Assembly (NCBI RefSeq): GCF_024159085.1
Contig: NZ_JAMZDE010000005.1
Coordinates: 124,001-188,000 of the forward strand
Source: Idiomarina rhizosphaerae
Lineage (GTDB): Bacteria; Pseudomonadota; Gammaproteobacteria; Enterobacterales; Alteromonadaceae
Direction of reading: 5' to 3'
Length of the DNA: 64,000 nucleotides
Shown: positions 25,563-34,270 of the stretch, piece after piece
Position numbering within the stretch: the first letter of the stretch is position 1
How the letters are laid out: every line of letters begins with the position of its first letter
Translations under genes and position numbers: made by a program
Notes under the pieces: model-generated
Database searches by the model: none
Told to the model about the DNA's origin: nothing
What the model saw: the letters and a program-made list of their open reading frames with translations, nothing else

Positions 25563-26462
25563 ATGAATAAAACCGCGTTCGCCGATCTTGCCGAATACAT
25601 GGATTTGCTATTAGATGCGATTTGCGTTGTTAATAAGCAGCATCAGTTCAGTTATCTGAGCCCGGGTGCGGCCCGTGTTTTTGGTTATGCCCCTGAAGAA
25701 ATGATCGGTCATTCAATGTTTGACTTTATGCACCCCGACGACCATCAGACAACAATGGCCGTGGCTCAACAAGTCAACTCAGGTAACGAGGTTGTTCACT
25801 TCGAGAACCGATACATACGTAAAGACGGTTCTATAGTCTATTTGCTGTGGTCGGCGCGCTGGTCTGAACGAGACCAGATGCGGGTTGGCGTTGCCCGCGA
25901 TATATCCGAGCAGAAACAACTTGAAGCAGAACGTGAAGCTTTAATAGCACGCTTAGAACATATGGCACTAACCGATCCATTAACCCAGTTGCCCAACCGC
26001 GCACTATTTTATGACCGGGTTCGTACATCGCAAACACGAGCAGAACGCGATGGCGGCGGCCTGGGTCTGTTGTATTTAGATCTCGATAAATTCAAAGTTG
26101 TTAATGACGCCCATGGGCACGCAACCGGTGACCAGTTACTGAAGGGCGTTGCGAAGCGGATTGCGGCTTCAGTTCGTGCAACCGACACAGTAGCGCGCTT
26201 AGGTGGCGATGAGTTTGTGGTACTTATTGATGCAGTTCCGACGACGGAGGAAGGAGTCGATGTAGTGCGGGCCGTTGCTGACAAAATTCGTCAGGCAATG
26301 CAGGCACCATTAATGCTTCCGCATGGAGAAGAGGTTATTACCGCCAGTATGGGAATGGCTCTGTGGCCTAAACATGGCGACACTGTCGATGCTTTAATCA
26401 ACCGCGCCGATCAGGCGATGTATCAGGCCAAACGCGATGGCGGAAATCGACTGAGTGAATAG
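25563..26462 (+). CDS. PAS-GGDEF diguanylate cyclase
   Basis: Cytosolic c-di-GMP synthase of 299 residues. A PAS domain with PAC tail occupies about residues 10-125 (FGYAPEEMIGHS, VGVARDISEQKQLE), followed by a linker helix and the GGDEF domain (about 140-299): TDPLTQLPNRALF, YLDLDKFKVVND, the active loop LGGDEF and the C-terminal ADQAMYQAKRDGGN. The inhibitory I-site RATD sits five residues before GGDEF, so product feedback is expected. No EAL domain is present. ATG 25563 puts the PAS domain at the N-terminus; an earlier ATG at 25491 adds a low-complexity segment. Confidence 0.92.
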   Translation: MNKTAFADLAEYMDLLLDAICVVNKQHQFSYLSPGAARVFGYAPEEMIGHSMFDFMHPDDHQTTMAVAQQVNSGNEVVHFENRYIRKDGSIVYLLWSARWSERDQMRVGVARDISEQKQLEAEREALIARLEHMALTDPLTQLPNRALFYDRVRTSQTRAERDGGGLGLLYLDLDKFKVVNDAHGHATGDQLLKGVAKRIAASVRATDTVARLGGDEFVVLIDAVPTTEEGVDVVRAVADKIRQAMQAPLMLPHGEEVITASMGMALWPKHGDTVDALINRADQAMYQAKRDGGNRLSE

Positions 26463-26473
26463 CGAATGGAAGT

Positions 26474-26508
26474 AGCGCATCACCTTAGAGTAAGTGCGAT
26501 GATGCGCT
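26474..26508 (+). terminator. Hairpin between the convergent cyclase and DUF885 genes
   Basis: Nine-bp stem AGCGCATCA / TGATGCGCT with a 17-base loop, 11 bases after the cyclase stop. The T tail is weak on either strand, so termination is only inferred. Confidence 0.5.
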
Positions 26509-26525
26509 GTATTTAGAGAAAACGT

Positions 26526-28394
26526 CTAAGAACTTTTCGTTTCACTAATGTAATCGTTAACGAATTGCTCCAGGATATTAAGTGGAACTGGGCCACTACC
26601 CAGCACAACATCATGGAACTCACGAATATCAAACTTATCACCAAGCTCTGATTTCGCTTTCTCACGCAATTCCAGAATTTTGTTCATACCAATTTTATAG
26701 GCTGTTGCCTGACTTGGCATAACAATATGACGCTCAACCATTTTCACGGCATCGGCTTTAGCGTTCGGTGTATTGTTTACGTAGAAATCGATACCCTCTT
26801 CACGAGTCCATTTTTTATCATGGATACCGGTATCAACAACCAAACGCACTGCACGCCACAATTCCATAGCTAAGCGACCGAAGTCGGAGTATGGGTCTTC
26901 ATACAGACCAATCTCTTTTGGAAGTTTCTCGGTGTAAAGCCCCCAACCCTCAGTGTACGCAGTGTAACGGCCATACTTTCTGAAGCTAGGAATACCTTCC
27001 AGTTCCTGCGCCATCGCAATTTGCATATGGTGACCCGGAATACCCTCGTGATAAGCCAAAGCTTCCATCTGATAGGTCGGCATGGAGGCCATGTCATAAA
27101 GGTTGGCGTAGTAAATTCCCGGACGTGAACCGTCCATTGACGGTTGCTGATAGAAAGCTTTACCCGCAGATTTCTCGCGGAAAGGCTCTACCGCTTTTAC
27201 CGTTAAATCAGCTTTTGGCTTGTTCAGAAACAGTTCGTCAAGACGTCCACGCATATTGTTAATAATAGCTGTAGCTTCATCCAAATAGCGTTTGCGGCCG
27301 TCTTCGGTGCTTGGGTAAGTAAAGTCATCACTGTTGCGCATGTGCACAAAGAACTCCTGAAGCGTACCGTCAAAGCCAACTTCTTTCATTATGCCGCGCA
27401 TTTCTTCGTGGATACGCTCTACTTCGTCCAGACCAATTTGATGAATTTCTTCTGCGGTTAAATCTGTGGTAGTAGTGCGTTGTAGTGCGTTATTGTAGAA
27501 CGCTTCACCGTCAGGAAATTTCCAGACACCATCTTTCGTGTTCGCTTGCTCCGCAATGCCCTCCACTGAGGTGATTAAGCCTTCATAGGCAGGTTTTACC
27601 GACTCCAGCATCGCTTTTTTCGCAGAATCCAGCAGAGCGTCACGCTGACTGTCGTCAATATCCAGGCTTTCCAGCTTCTTGGTAAAGTCCGCCCACAGTG
27701 CACTTGGTTCGCCATCGTCAAACGGCGCACCGCTAATAATATTTCTGCTGTCGCTAATTACATAAGGGTAAACGAACTTAGGTGCGATAATGCCTTTTTC
27801 AGCACGCAGCTCGAGATTCTCAGCCAACTGCTCAAATAACTCAGGCAGGCCATTAAGACGCGCAATATAATCTTCTGCGTCGTCCACTTCGCTAATACCG
27901 TGCTGATTAATTAATAACGACGCAACGCTCGAGTGCATACCGAACATTTGGTTAACCGGGTAGTTATAGTGACGCCATTTAAAGTCAGCTATCTCCTGCT
28001 CCAACTTCTGCTTCATCAGTAGCCAGCTCACTCTGGTCTGCTCATTAAGCTTCGACTCATCAATTGCCATTACCCGCTCAAGCTGCTCTTTTTTAAACGC
28101 CAGGTCTTCCTGAGCCTGCTCTTCAGAAATATCGTCCCATTTATCCTGGTCATCTTTAATACCAAGGTAAGACTGATACATTGGGCTGCGCATGACCGTT
28201 TTCATGAAAATATCTTCAAACAGCTTATTCGCCTTTTCCGATTCGGTTTGCTCCGCATTCTGAGTAGCGTTTTCAGTCGTCGCTGTTTTCGACTCAGCAG
28301 TTGCCGTCGTCGCTTCTTCTTTGGAAGCGTCAGAGCAGGCCGTTGTCATTAACACTAGCGAGACCGCCAGCGCTATCTTTTTATATTCAAACAT
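26526..28394 (-). CDS. DUF885-family exported (lipo)protein, putative metallopeptidase-like
   Basis: Protein of 622 residues with a signal sequence ending in a cysteine (LMTTAC), then a Thr/Ala/Glu-rich low-complexity linker (about 22-55) and a long helical DUF885 domain. The conserved core reads ALAYHEGIPGHHMQIA, a zinc-peptidase-like HEGxPGHH motif, followed by RYTAYTEGWGLYTEKL with its downstream glutamate. DUF885 proteins resemble M3/M32-type metallopeptidases in fold and motif. Activity has not been settled for most members. The lipobox is imperfect (Thr at -3), so lipidation is likely rather than certain. Confidence 0.82.
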   Translation of the reverse strand: MFEYKKIALAVSLVLMTTACSDASKEEATTATAESKTATTENATQNAEQTESEKANKLFEDIFMKTVMRSPMYQSYLGIKDDQDKWDDISEEQAQEDLAFKKEQLERVMAIDESKLNEQTRVSWLLMKQKLEQEIADFKWRHYNYPVNQMFGMHSSVASLLINQHGISEVDDAEDYIARLNGLPELFEQLAENLELRAEKGIIAPKFVYPYVISDSRNIISGAPFDDGEPSALWADFTKKLESLDIDDSQRDALLDSAKKAMLESVKPAYEGLITSVEGIAEQANTKDGVWKFPDGEAFYNNALQRTTTTDLTAEEIHQIGLDEVERIHEEMRGIMKEVGFDGTLQEFFVHMRNSDDFTYPSTEDGRKRYLDEATAIINNMRGRLDELFLNKPKADLTVKAVEPFREKSAGKAFYQQPSMDGSRPGIYYANLYDMASMPTYQMEALAYHEGIPGHHMQIAMAQELEGIPSFRKYGRYTAYTEGWGLYTEKLPKEIGLYEDPYSDFGRLAMELWRAVRLVVDTGIHDKKWTREEGIDFYVNNTPNAKADAVKMVERHIVMPSQATAYKIGMNKILELREKAKSELGDKFDIREFHDVVLGSGPVPLNILEQFVNDYISETKSS

Positions 28395-28493
28395 GTGTTC
28401 TCTCCTGTCAGGTTTATAAACTTAATATCTGTTGTAGCACAGTATGTCAACGCAGGCACGACCGCAGGGGGAATTGTTAAGGCAGGTAGCGGC

Positions 28494-28790
28494 TTATTGC
28501 AGTCTATGTTCCCGGCAAGCCTCAATTTGCGCTGCGGGCAAGGACTCACCTATTACCGGTTCAAGTGCTAACTGCACTTTTGGGATCAGTGCCTGAAACT
28601 CCGCCAGCAAAACCTCTTCGCTTACGCTTTCATTAAACACAAGTGTCACCTTTAAGCTTTACGGAAAGCGCTGGTAGTTCACTTCATGAGTCAGCCAGAT
28701 AAAGCCCTCATGATCAAACTTTGCGACTTCGCACATTTGAGTCAGTTCGCGGATTATCTCACGTTCAAGTTTTTTGTCTGTTTTTCGCAT
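28494..28790 (-). pseudogene. Small conserved gene interrupted by an in-frame stop
   Basis: One minus-strand frame reads 43 codons (MRKTDKKLEREIIREL ... WLTHEVNYQRFP), then TAA at 28659-28661, then 54 more codons in the same frame (SLKVTLVFNESVSEE ... CREHRLQ) to a second TAA. The joined product of about 98 residues resembles a short gammaproteobacterial family often labelled as a Fis-like regulator, which starts MRK.DKK and has a WLTH.VNY...FP.SLKV core, so homology crosses the stop. A single AAA or CAA to TAA change would explain it. A sequencing error or readthrough is not excluded. Confidence 0.72.
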
Positions 28791-28851
28791 CAACAAACCC
28801 TTTTTATTCAAGCTGTGGATAGAAGCAATCTAATCGCCAAAATCGACATTT

Positions 28852-28886
28852 ATTATGTATAGAAAACCCCACTTTCTATACATAAT
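28852..28886. promoter_or_regulatory. Perfect 14-bp inverted repeat upstream of fic
   Basis: ATTATGTATAGAAA and its exact complement TTTCTATACATAAT are separated by 7 bases, 76 bases before the Fic start. The Fic protein ends in a winged-helix-like domain, so this could be its operator. The symmetric arms, not a T run, argue against a terminator. Confidence 0.65.
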
Positions 28887-28961
28887 TAGCCTTTCATGCA
28901 TAATATTTTCGATTATTTATATATATTCCGACTCAAATACACAGAAAAGGCAAAAATCTAT

Positions 28962-30041
28962 ATGCCAGCTTCGCCACCATTTCTTCCGTTGGAAAACATT
29001 GAGCAATGGGAAACACGAACAGTGCTCAAAAGAACAGCAGAAGCCCATCGTTTTCTGGCTGAACTTAAAGGTATTGCGGCCAGTATTCCCAATGAAGCAA
29101 TTCTTATTAATACGCTCTCACTTCAAGAAGCAAAAGATAGCTCTGAAGTTGAAAACATTGTAACCACTCATGACGAACTCTATAAAGCGAACCTGTTTGA
29201 GGATGCGCTGGTTAATCCTGCCACTAAAGAAGTTCAGGATTGCGCTATTGCTTTGAAACAAGCTTTCGCAACCGTGCGAAAAACAAAGACTATTCGTTTG
29301 CATGATATTCTGGTCGTACAACAGCATCTTGAGCATAACAACGCAGGATTGCGTCGTTTACCAGGAACCGAACTCAAAAATGTAAACACTGGCAAAATAG
29401 TTTACACACCACCACAACAAGCTGATGAAATCTCCTCGTTGATGGACAACCTTGTTCAATACATTAATGACGACGAGCTCTGCGATGCCGATCCACTGGT
29501 AAAAATGGCAATTATCCACCATCAATTCGAGAGTATTCATCCGTTTTACGATGGCAATGGCCGGACAGGTCGTATCGTCAATATTTTGTATCTAGTAGCA
29601 AAGGATTTACTTAATCTTCCGGTGCTTTATCTGAGCCGCTTCATCACACAGCATAAAGCAGACTACTACCAGCAACTCCAAAGTGTGCGAGAAACGGGAA
29701 ACTGGGAGCCCTGGCTTCTTTATATTCTAGACGGTGTAATTGATACAGCTAAAAACACAATCGCATTAATTTCAGAAATGAAGGTGTTGATGACAGACGT
29801 AAAACACCGCATGCGAGATCAGTTGCCTAAGATCTACCGGCAAGATCTGCTCAACAATATGTTTCACCACCCCTACACCAAAATCGAATTTGTCATTGAT
29901 GAACTTGGGGTTACTCGCATTACGGCGACTAAATACCTAGAGCAACTCGTCGAGCACGGTTTTTTGCAAAAACAACGCATCGGACGCGCAAATTATTATA
30001 TTAATCAGCCGTTATGCGCTCTGCTCATGGTTCGCGGTTAA
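28962..30041 (+). CDS. fic: Fic-family AMP-transferase with N-terminal inhibitory motif and C-terminal wHTH (SoFic-like)
   Basis: Fic enzyme of 359 residues that would transfer AMP (or another nucleotide moiety) from ATP to a protein hydroxyl. Order: Fic-N region, inhibitory helix SSEVEN (about 60-65, the (S/T)xxxE(G/N) form of class II), flap GKIVYTPP (about 144-151), catalytic HPFYDGNGRTGR (193-204) and a C-terminal winged-helix-like domain (FVIDELGVTRITATKYLEQLVEHGFL). It resembles the Shewanella oneidensis Fic protein across its length. ATG 28962 follows AAAAGG; an ATG at 28896 would add 22 AT-rich residues inside the likely promoter. A perfect inverted repeat upstream suggests autoregulation. 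No separate antitoxin is adjacent. Confidence 0.9.
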   Translation: MPASPPFLPLENIEQWETRTVLKRTAEAHRFLAELKGIAASIPNEAILINTLSLQEAKDSSEVENIVTTHDELYKANLFEDALVNPATKEVQDCAIALKQAFATVRKTKTIRLHDILVVQQHLEHNNAGLRRLPGTELKNVNTGKIVYTPPQQADEISSLMDNLVQYINDDELCDADPLVKMAIIHHQFESIHPFYDGNGRTGRIVNILYLVAKDLLNLPVLYLSRFITQHKADYYQQLQSVRETGNWEPWLLYILDGVIDTAKNTIALISEMKVLMTDVKHRMRDQLPKIYRQDLLNNMFHHPYTKIEFVIDELGVTRITATKYLEQLVEHGFLQKQRIGRANYYINQPLCALLMVRG

Positions 30042-30246
30042 CCACCTAAATAACTGGACCTTATTCCGGGTGTGGCTGTTGCTAAGTCAAATCTAGTCAA
30101 CGCTCATCTACTCCGGCGAAAATTAGCGCTGATTTGTTTCTTTTCGCTATCTAACAAGTATCTCTTGTATATGTTTTAAGCAGTGCTACATTAATTTATG
30201 TCGCTTTATAAGATGAAAATATTCATATTTTTTAACGGAGAAAGGC

Positions 30247-33180
30247 ATGGCTGCGCACTGGTTACTCATTCCGCTATTGGTATTAACACTTTCAGCCTGC
30301 GGCGGAGACAGCTCAAGCGACAATAGCAGCCCCCCGCCAACTAGCGGTACTCCTGCCGAGCCTGATCCCGTTTCGCCACCCACCGAAGACTTACCCGAAC
30401 CAGATTTTGAACCAGCGCCAAATACCGACATCAGCCCACTGCCTTCGCCGGACGCGCCCATCTTACCGGCCCCTCCAGACACGCTCCGTCTAGCGGATAG
30501 TTATGACAAAAGCCAGCTGGCAGAGACCATTGTCGGGGTTGTTGCAAGTTCATCCGGTGACGAGAACAACAATAATACAGCCGATAAAGCCGTTGACGGG
30601 GACTTTAATAGTCGCTGGGAAAGTGCCTGGGGAGAGAATATCAGTGATCCCGATGATGCGTGGATACAATTCGACTTTGGCTCAAAAACCGCTATCGGTT
30701 ATATGAAACTTTATTGGGAAAACGCATACGCTGACGAATACGCTATCTATGTTTCTGACGACGCAAAAGACTGGTATCAGTTACGTTATATCACTGCCGG
30801 TAAAGGCAATACAGAAGCTTTTTACAATCTCAACGCGCATGTTCGCTACATTCGTTTGCAAGGTGTGCGACGACACACTCAGTACGGTTACTCGCTATTT
30901 GAGGCCGAATTTAAAAGCCCCGGCCGCGATAACTCCATGCCAACACTAGAAACCTCTTACGTAGCCTATCCGTTGGACGGCAATAGCCGTACGCCCTTGC
31001 CTGCGCCGGCTAAACCAGTTGAGAGCATAAGCTTCACTTTAGCCGATGGCACCTTAGTAACCCGTTTTGGTATGGTCGGCAGGTCGCGTCACGCGCGGGA
31101 ACGTGGTGAAGAGTGGAACGAATATGGTTTCGGTAGCAACGATACTATCGACGGCCAGGGAAACGCAGTTGATAAAGGGCCAGGGGCACACTTAAATTTT
31201 GTTGCTAATTACTTTAAAAACCGCACCTGGGGCGTTGAGTTTATCGACAACAGCAACGTCGCTGGCGTTAAAGAGCCACGTATTATCGTCAACCAGTACT
31301 TCATGCAGGCGCAAAAAGGTGGGGGACACGCCTTTGTTCGTCGCTTCGATGACCCGAATGTCACCGGCTTTGGCTGGATGAGTCCGGGCGATCTGTTGGA
31401 CGACTCAACCTACTTAAGCGACGGGGCACCTTGCCCGGTAGTCCCAAAACCCGACAACGGTAAACTATTAAATCCAGATAGCGGATATAACGACATTATA
31501 GGCGCTAACGACGGCTGCAGCGTAGTGTTTGACACCTACCCCTCGCATAGCCAACTCAGTGCAAACGCAGATGGAGTACTTGTTCCCAACGGTACCAATG
31601 TTCCTGCCAGACCATTAAAAAAAGGCGACATCATCGAGTTCACCAGCTCTTTCTTCTCCACTCGCGAAGCCATGGATGCAATCGGCGACGACGGCGCAGT
31701 CCGTTATTATACTAACGAGCTGACTTACGTGATGGGCGAAGGCTTACGCCCCTGGTACGGTGTACAACCACGGTTAATGAACAAGCCACTACCTAAACGC
31801 GTTCTGCAAGGTGGTTTAGGATCGGTGTCATACGATTACGCCGATAACTCGAGCTTTATCTTTCAGCAGCCTCACAACACCATCGGCATGCAAAATATTC
31901 AGCGTTTTATGGAAGGCCGGCGCTGGTTACACACCAACCTCTGGAGCGGCGATCATAACGAAACCGGCAACGACCGTAATGATGACGGCCGCAGGTTACA
32001 AGGCCAACATTTTAACCAGTCAACCTGTGTCAGTTGTCACATCAACAACGGCCGTAGCGTCGCTCCAGTGGTTGTTAACCAGCGGCTAGACACCATGGTG
32101 GTACGCGTAGGGGCGGAAGACGAACCGGCAAACGGTCAGTATTTACCTCATCCAATTTATGGTCAAAGCTTACAAATGAATGCTCGCTCGACCACCACCG
32201 GTGCCACTGAAAACTGGGGTAATGCCGCTTATGTTAGCGACTTTAATAGCAGTAAAATCACCCTTGCCGATGGCACTGTGGTGGAATTGCGTGAGCCCGT
32301 TATAGCCTTTGAAGGCCCTGTACCCGCCTCTTACTCCCTGCGTTCAGCACAACCGTTAATCGGCATGGGACTGCTGGAGGCCATCTCTGATGAAACTATT
32401 TTAAATAGAGTACGCAATACCCCGGATGTTGATGGTGTCCTCGGAACCGCCAATTATGCCTATGACCCGGAGACAGGCGATGTGCGTTTAGGCCGCTATG
32501 GCTGGAAAGCCGGCAAGGTCAGTCTGCGTCATCAGGTAGCAAACGCGGCTTTACTGGACATGTCGGTGACGTCTTCAATTTATCCCAACCGCACCTGCTT
32601 AGCCGGACCGCAGTACTGCGATGCCGCCAGCGGCACTGAAGCAGGGTTGCCAGATGATGCCTTGCAGTTGATGACGGACTACTTGCAGTTACTAGCAGTA
32701 CCCGCCCAACGCAGTATGAGCAGTGGTTTTCCTCAGGGTGTATCACCACTTGCCTATCTCGACATCGAGCCAGAAAAGATCGCACAAGGTGAACAGGTAT
32801 TTAAAGAAATTCGCTGCAACGCTTGCCACCTGGACGAGGTACAAACCAGTACCCGCTCTAAGTTTGCCGAAGTCCGCAACCAAACCATTCGCCCTTATAC
32901 CGATATGCTATTACACGATATGGGGGAAGGCCTAGCTGATGAATTTGTCGAAGGCCTGGCCAATGGGCAAATGTGGCGTACCCCGGCGTTATGGGGCATC
33001 GGTTACACTAAATACGTTGCCGCTGGCACACCTACCGGTTATTTGCACGATGGTCGAGCTCGCACTCTTACCGAAGCCATCGTCTGGCACGGTGGCGAAG
33101 CCGAAGTGATTAAAAACCGCTTTATCAACCTTAACAGCGACGATCGGCAAGCACTGCTGGCATTTTTGGGATCGCTGTAG
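30247..33180 (+). CDS. Lipoprotein: discoidin (F5/8 C) domain fused to a di-haem oxidoreductase (DUF1111-like)
   Basis: Surface or periplasmic lipoprotein of 977 residues. After the lipobox LSAC come a Ser/Asn then Pro/Glu/Asp-rich linker (about 19-85) and a discoidin-type carbohydrate-binding domain (about 90-225: AVDGDFNSRWESAWG, WIQFDFGS, RYIRLQGVRRH). The large C-terminal part is the di-haem oxidoreductase family, with two c-haem motifs: CVSCH near residue 598 and CNACH near 858, plus GYLHDGRARTLTEAI. The family is annotated as thiol oxidoreductase or putative peroxidase; the reaction is unproven. A good ribosome site (GGAGAAAGG) fixes the ATG. Confidence 0.85.
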   Translation: MAAHWLLIPLLVLTLSACGGDSSSDNSSPPPTSGTPAEPDPVSPPTEDLPEPDFEPAPNTDISPLPSPDAPILPAPPDTLRLADSYDKSQLAETIVGVVASSSGDENNNNTADKAVDGDFNSRWESAWGENISDPDDAWIQFDFGSKTAIGYMKLYWENAYADEYAIYVSDDAKDWYQLRYITAGKGNTEAFYNLNAHVRYIRLQGVRRHTQYGYSLFEAEFKSPGRDNSMPTLETSYVAYPLDGNSRTPLPAPAKPVESISFTLADGTLVTRFGMVGRSRHARERGEEWNEYGFGSNDTIDGQGNAVDKGPGAHLNFVANYFKNRTWGVEFIDNSNVAGVKEPRIIVNQYFMQAQKGGGHAFVRRFDDPNVTGFGWMSPGDLLDDSTYLSDGAPCPVVPKPDNGKLLNPDSGYNDIIGANDGCSVVFDTYPSHSQLSANADGVLVPNGTNVPARPLKKGDIIEFTSSFFSTREAMDAIGDDGAVRYYTNELTYVMGEGLRPWYGVQPRLMNKPLPKRVLQGGLGSVSYDYADNSSFIFQQPHNTIGMQNIQRFMEGRRWLHTNLWSGDHNETGNDRNDDGRRLQGQHFNQSTCVSCHINNGRSVAPVVVNQRLDTMVVRVGAEDEPANGQYLPHPIYGQSLQMNARSTTTGATENWGNAAYVSDFNSSKITLADGTVVELREPVIAFEGPVPASYSLRSAQPLIGMGLLEAISDETILNRVRNTPDVDGVLGTANYAYDPETGDVRLGRYGWKAGKVSLRHQVANAALLDMSVTSSIYPNRTCLAGPQYCDAASGTEAGLPDDALQLMTDYLQLLAVPAQRSMSSGFPQGVSPLAYLDIEPEKIAQGEQVFKEIRCNACHLDEVQTSTRSKFAEVRNQTIRPYTDMLLHDMGEGLADEFVEGLANGQMWRTPALWGIGYTKYVAAGTPTGYLHDGRARTLTEAIVWHGGEAEVIKNRFINLNSDDRQALLAFLGSL

Positions 33181-33258
33181 ACAAGCAGAGCAATATGCCT
33201 TCGGACGTAGCAAGTAAGAGCCTCAGACAGTTCTAACGGGAAGTTCTTGCACAAAAGC

Positions 33259-33289
33259 TTGTGGCTTAGCTCAGGAAGCTAAGCCACAA
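33259..33289. terminator. Perfect 13-bp hairpin downstream of the di-haem gene
   Basis: TTGTGGCTTAGCT / AGCTAAGCCACAA with a 5-base loop, about 80 bases after the stop. No T run follows, so this may be an mRNA-stabilising hairpin or a factor-dependent terminator rather than an intrinsic one. Confidence 0.5.
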
Positions 33290-33340
33290 CGCTACCACCT
33301 CATGTTTTCACTCCGATCAACGATCTCTCACACTATTTAA

Positions 33341-33355
33341 TTACGTTTTACGTAA
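33341..33355. promoter_or_regulatory. Candidate operator TTACGT-TTT-ACGTAA
   Basis: Perfect 6-3-6 inverted repeat in an AT-rich region 68 bases before the DUF2975 gene. The operon encodes a Cro/XRE-type HTH protein as its second gene, which makes this a plausible autoregulatory site. Confidence 0.4.
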
Positions 33356-33422
33356 ATTTTTTATTGCAAAAGATTAATTTATAGTTTAATTTTCATCCAT
33401 CAACCAGAATTTAAAACGTGTT

Positions 33423-34058
33423 ATGACAGCAACTAATTTTCACCGACTAATTAATTTCGCTCTCGTTGTTACCGTGTTCGCAACCATAAGCCTAGCCCTT
33501 GTTGCGATAGCTCTGCCGGCTTTTGACGAACATTTGCTGACAACTTGGCAAATTGAGCTTGCTAACTCCGGGACGTCTTACCACGATGTTCTTCCCGCAG
33601 GGAAATGGGGAATAGAGAGAAATCAAGGCACATTATATATTCAGACATCAGGATTTGGATTCGCAATTAGTCGCGCACTCACGATTTTATTGATTGGCGG
33701 ACTGATTAGCTATTCCTTATTCGGCTTACGACTGTTCGTGAGTGACTTGCGAACGGACAGGCCCTTTAAAGCCTCAACGCCCAAGCTGCTGAAGAAAGTA
33801 GGCACCTCGTTTATCGCTCTCGCAGTACTGTTCTACATTGAAGTCATTGCTCGTTTTTACCTTTTCATGCCCAACGCGACCGATATCGCCGACTTTTACG
33901 TTACCCATATAAAAGTGTCACCGCCTAATACCCCAGTGTTCTCTATCCTTCCTTCGTTTTACTGGGGTTTGGTTATTGCTGGTTTATTTCTTTTAGCTAT
34001 CTCAAAAGCCTTCGCTTTGGGACTGTCCTTACAAACCGAAAACGACGAGATTATCTAA
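33423..34058 (+). CDS. DUF2975 membrane protein
   Basis: Inner-membrane protein of 211 residues with four predicted segments (about 11-32, 83-101, 122-143, 178-200). The cytosolic stretch LRLFVSDLRTDRPFKASTPKLLKKVG is the core of DUF2975, which typically has LF.DLR...PF at this point. This family is nearly always encoded next to a small XRE-type HTH regulator, as here: the stop and the next ATG share bases (TAATG). The pair is thought to form a membrane-linked regulatory unit of unknown signal. It begins a four-gene operon with two serine hydrolases. Confidence 0.8.
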   Translation: MTATNFHRLINFALVVTVFATISLALVAIALPAFDEHLLTTWQIELANSGTSYHDVLPAGKWGIERNQGTLYIQTSGFGFAISRALTILLIGGLISYSLFGLRLFVSDLRTDRPFKASTPKLLKKVGTSFIALAVLFYIEVIARFYLFMPNATDIADFYVTHIKVSPPNTPVFSILPSFYWGLVIAGLFLLAISKAFALGLSLQTENDEII

Positions 34059-34270
34059 TGCCAATTATTGTAAACCTGGATGTGATGATGGCTCGTCGGA
34101 AAATGAAGATGAAAGATCTGGCCGATGAAATTGGTATTTCACAAACCAACCTGTCGCTCTTAAAAAATAGTCACGTTCGTGGTATCCGCTTTAATACCTT
34201 AGAGAAGTTGTGTGAGGTGCTGGAATGCCAGCCGGGCGACTTACTCGAATACAAAGAGGATGAATCATGA
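34058..34270 (+). CDS. Cro/XRE-type HTH regulator (YozG-like), DUF2975 partner
   Basis: Seventy-residue DNA-binding protein that is little more than a helix-turn-helix: VMMARRKMKMKDLADEIGISQTNLSLLKNSHVRGIRFNTLEKLCEVLECQPGDLLEY split here into recognition parts LADEIGIS and NLSLLKN. The conserved C-terminal CQPGDLLEY is the YozG signature. Its start overlaps the DUF2975 stop and its own stop overlaps the next start (ATGA), so the three genes are translationally coupled. Confidence 0.88.
   Translation: MPIIVNLDVMMARRKMKMKDLADEIGISQTNLSLLKNSHVRGIRFNTLEKLCEVLECQPGDLLEYKEDES

Noticed and set aside
28855-29163. A plus-strand frame overlapping the start of fic in another frame
   Set aside because: It overlaps the fic coding frame and the inverted repeat, has no homology and is AT-driven.
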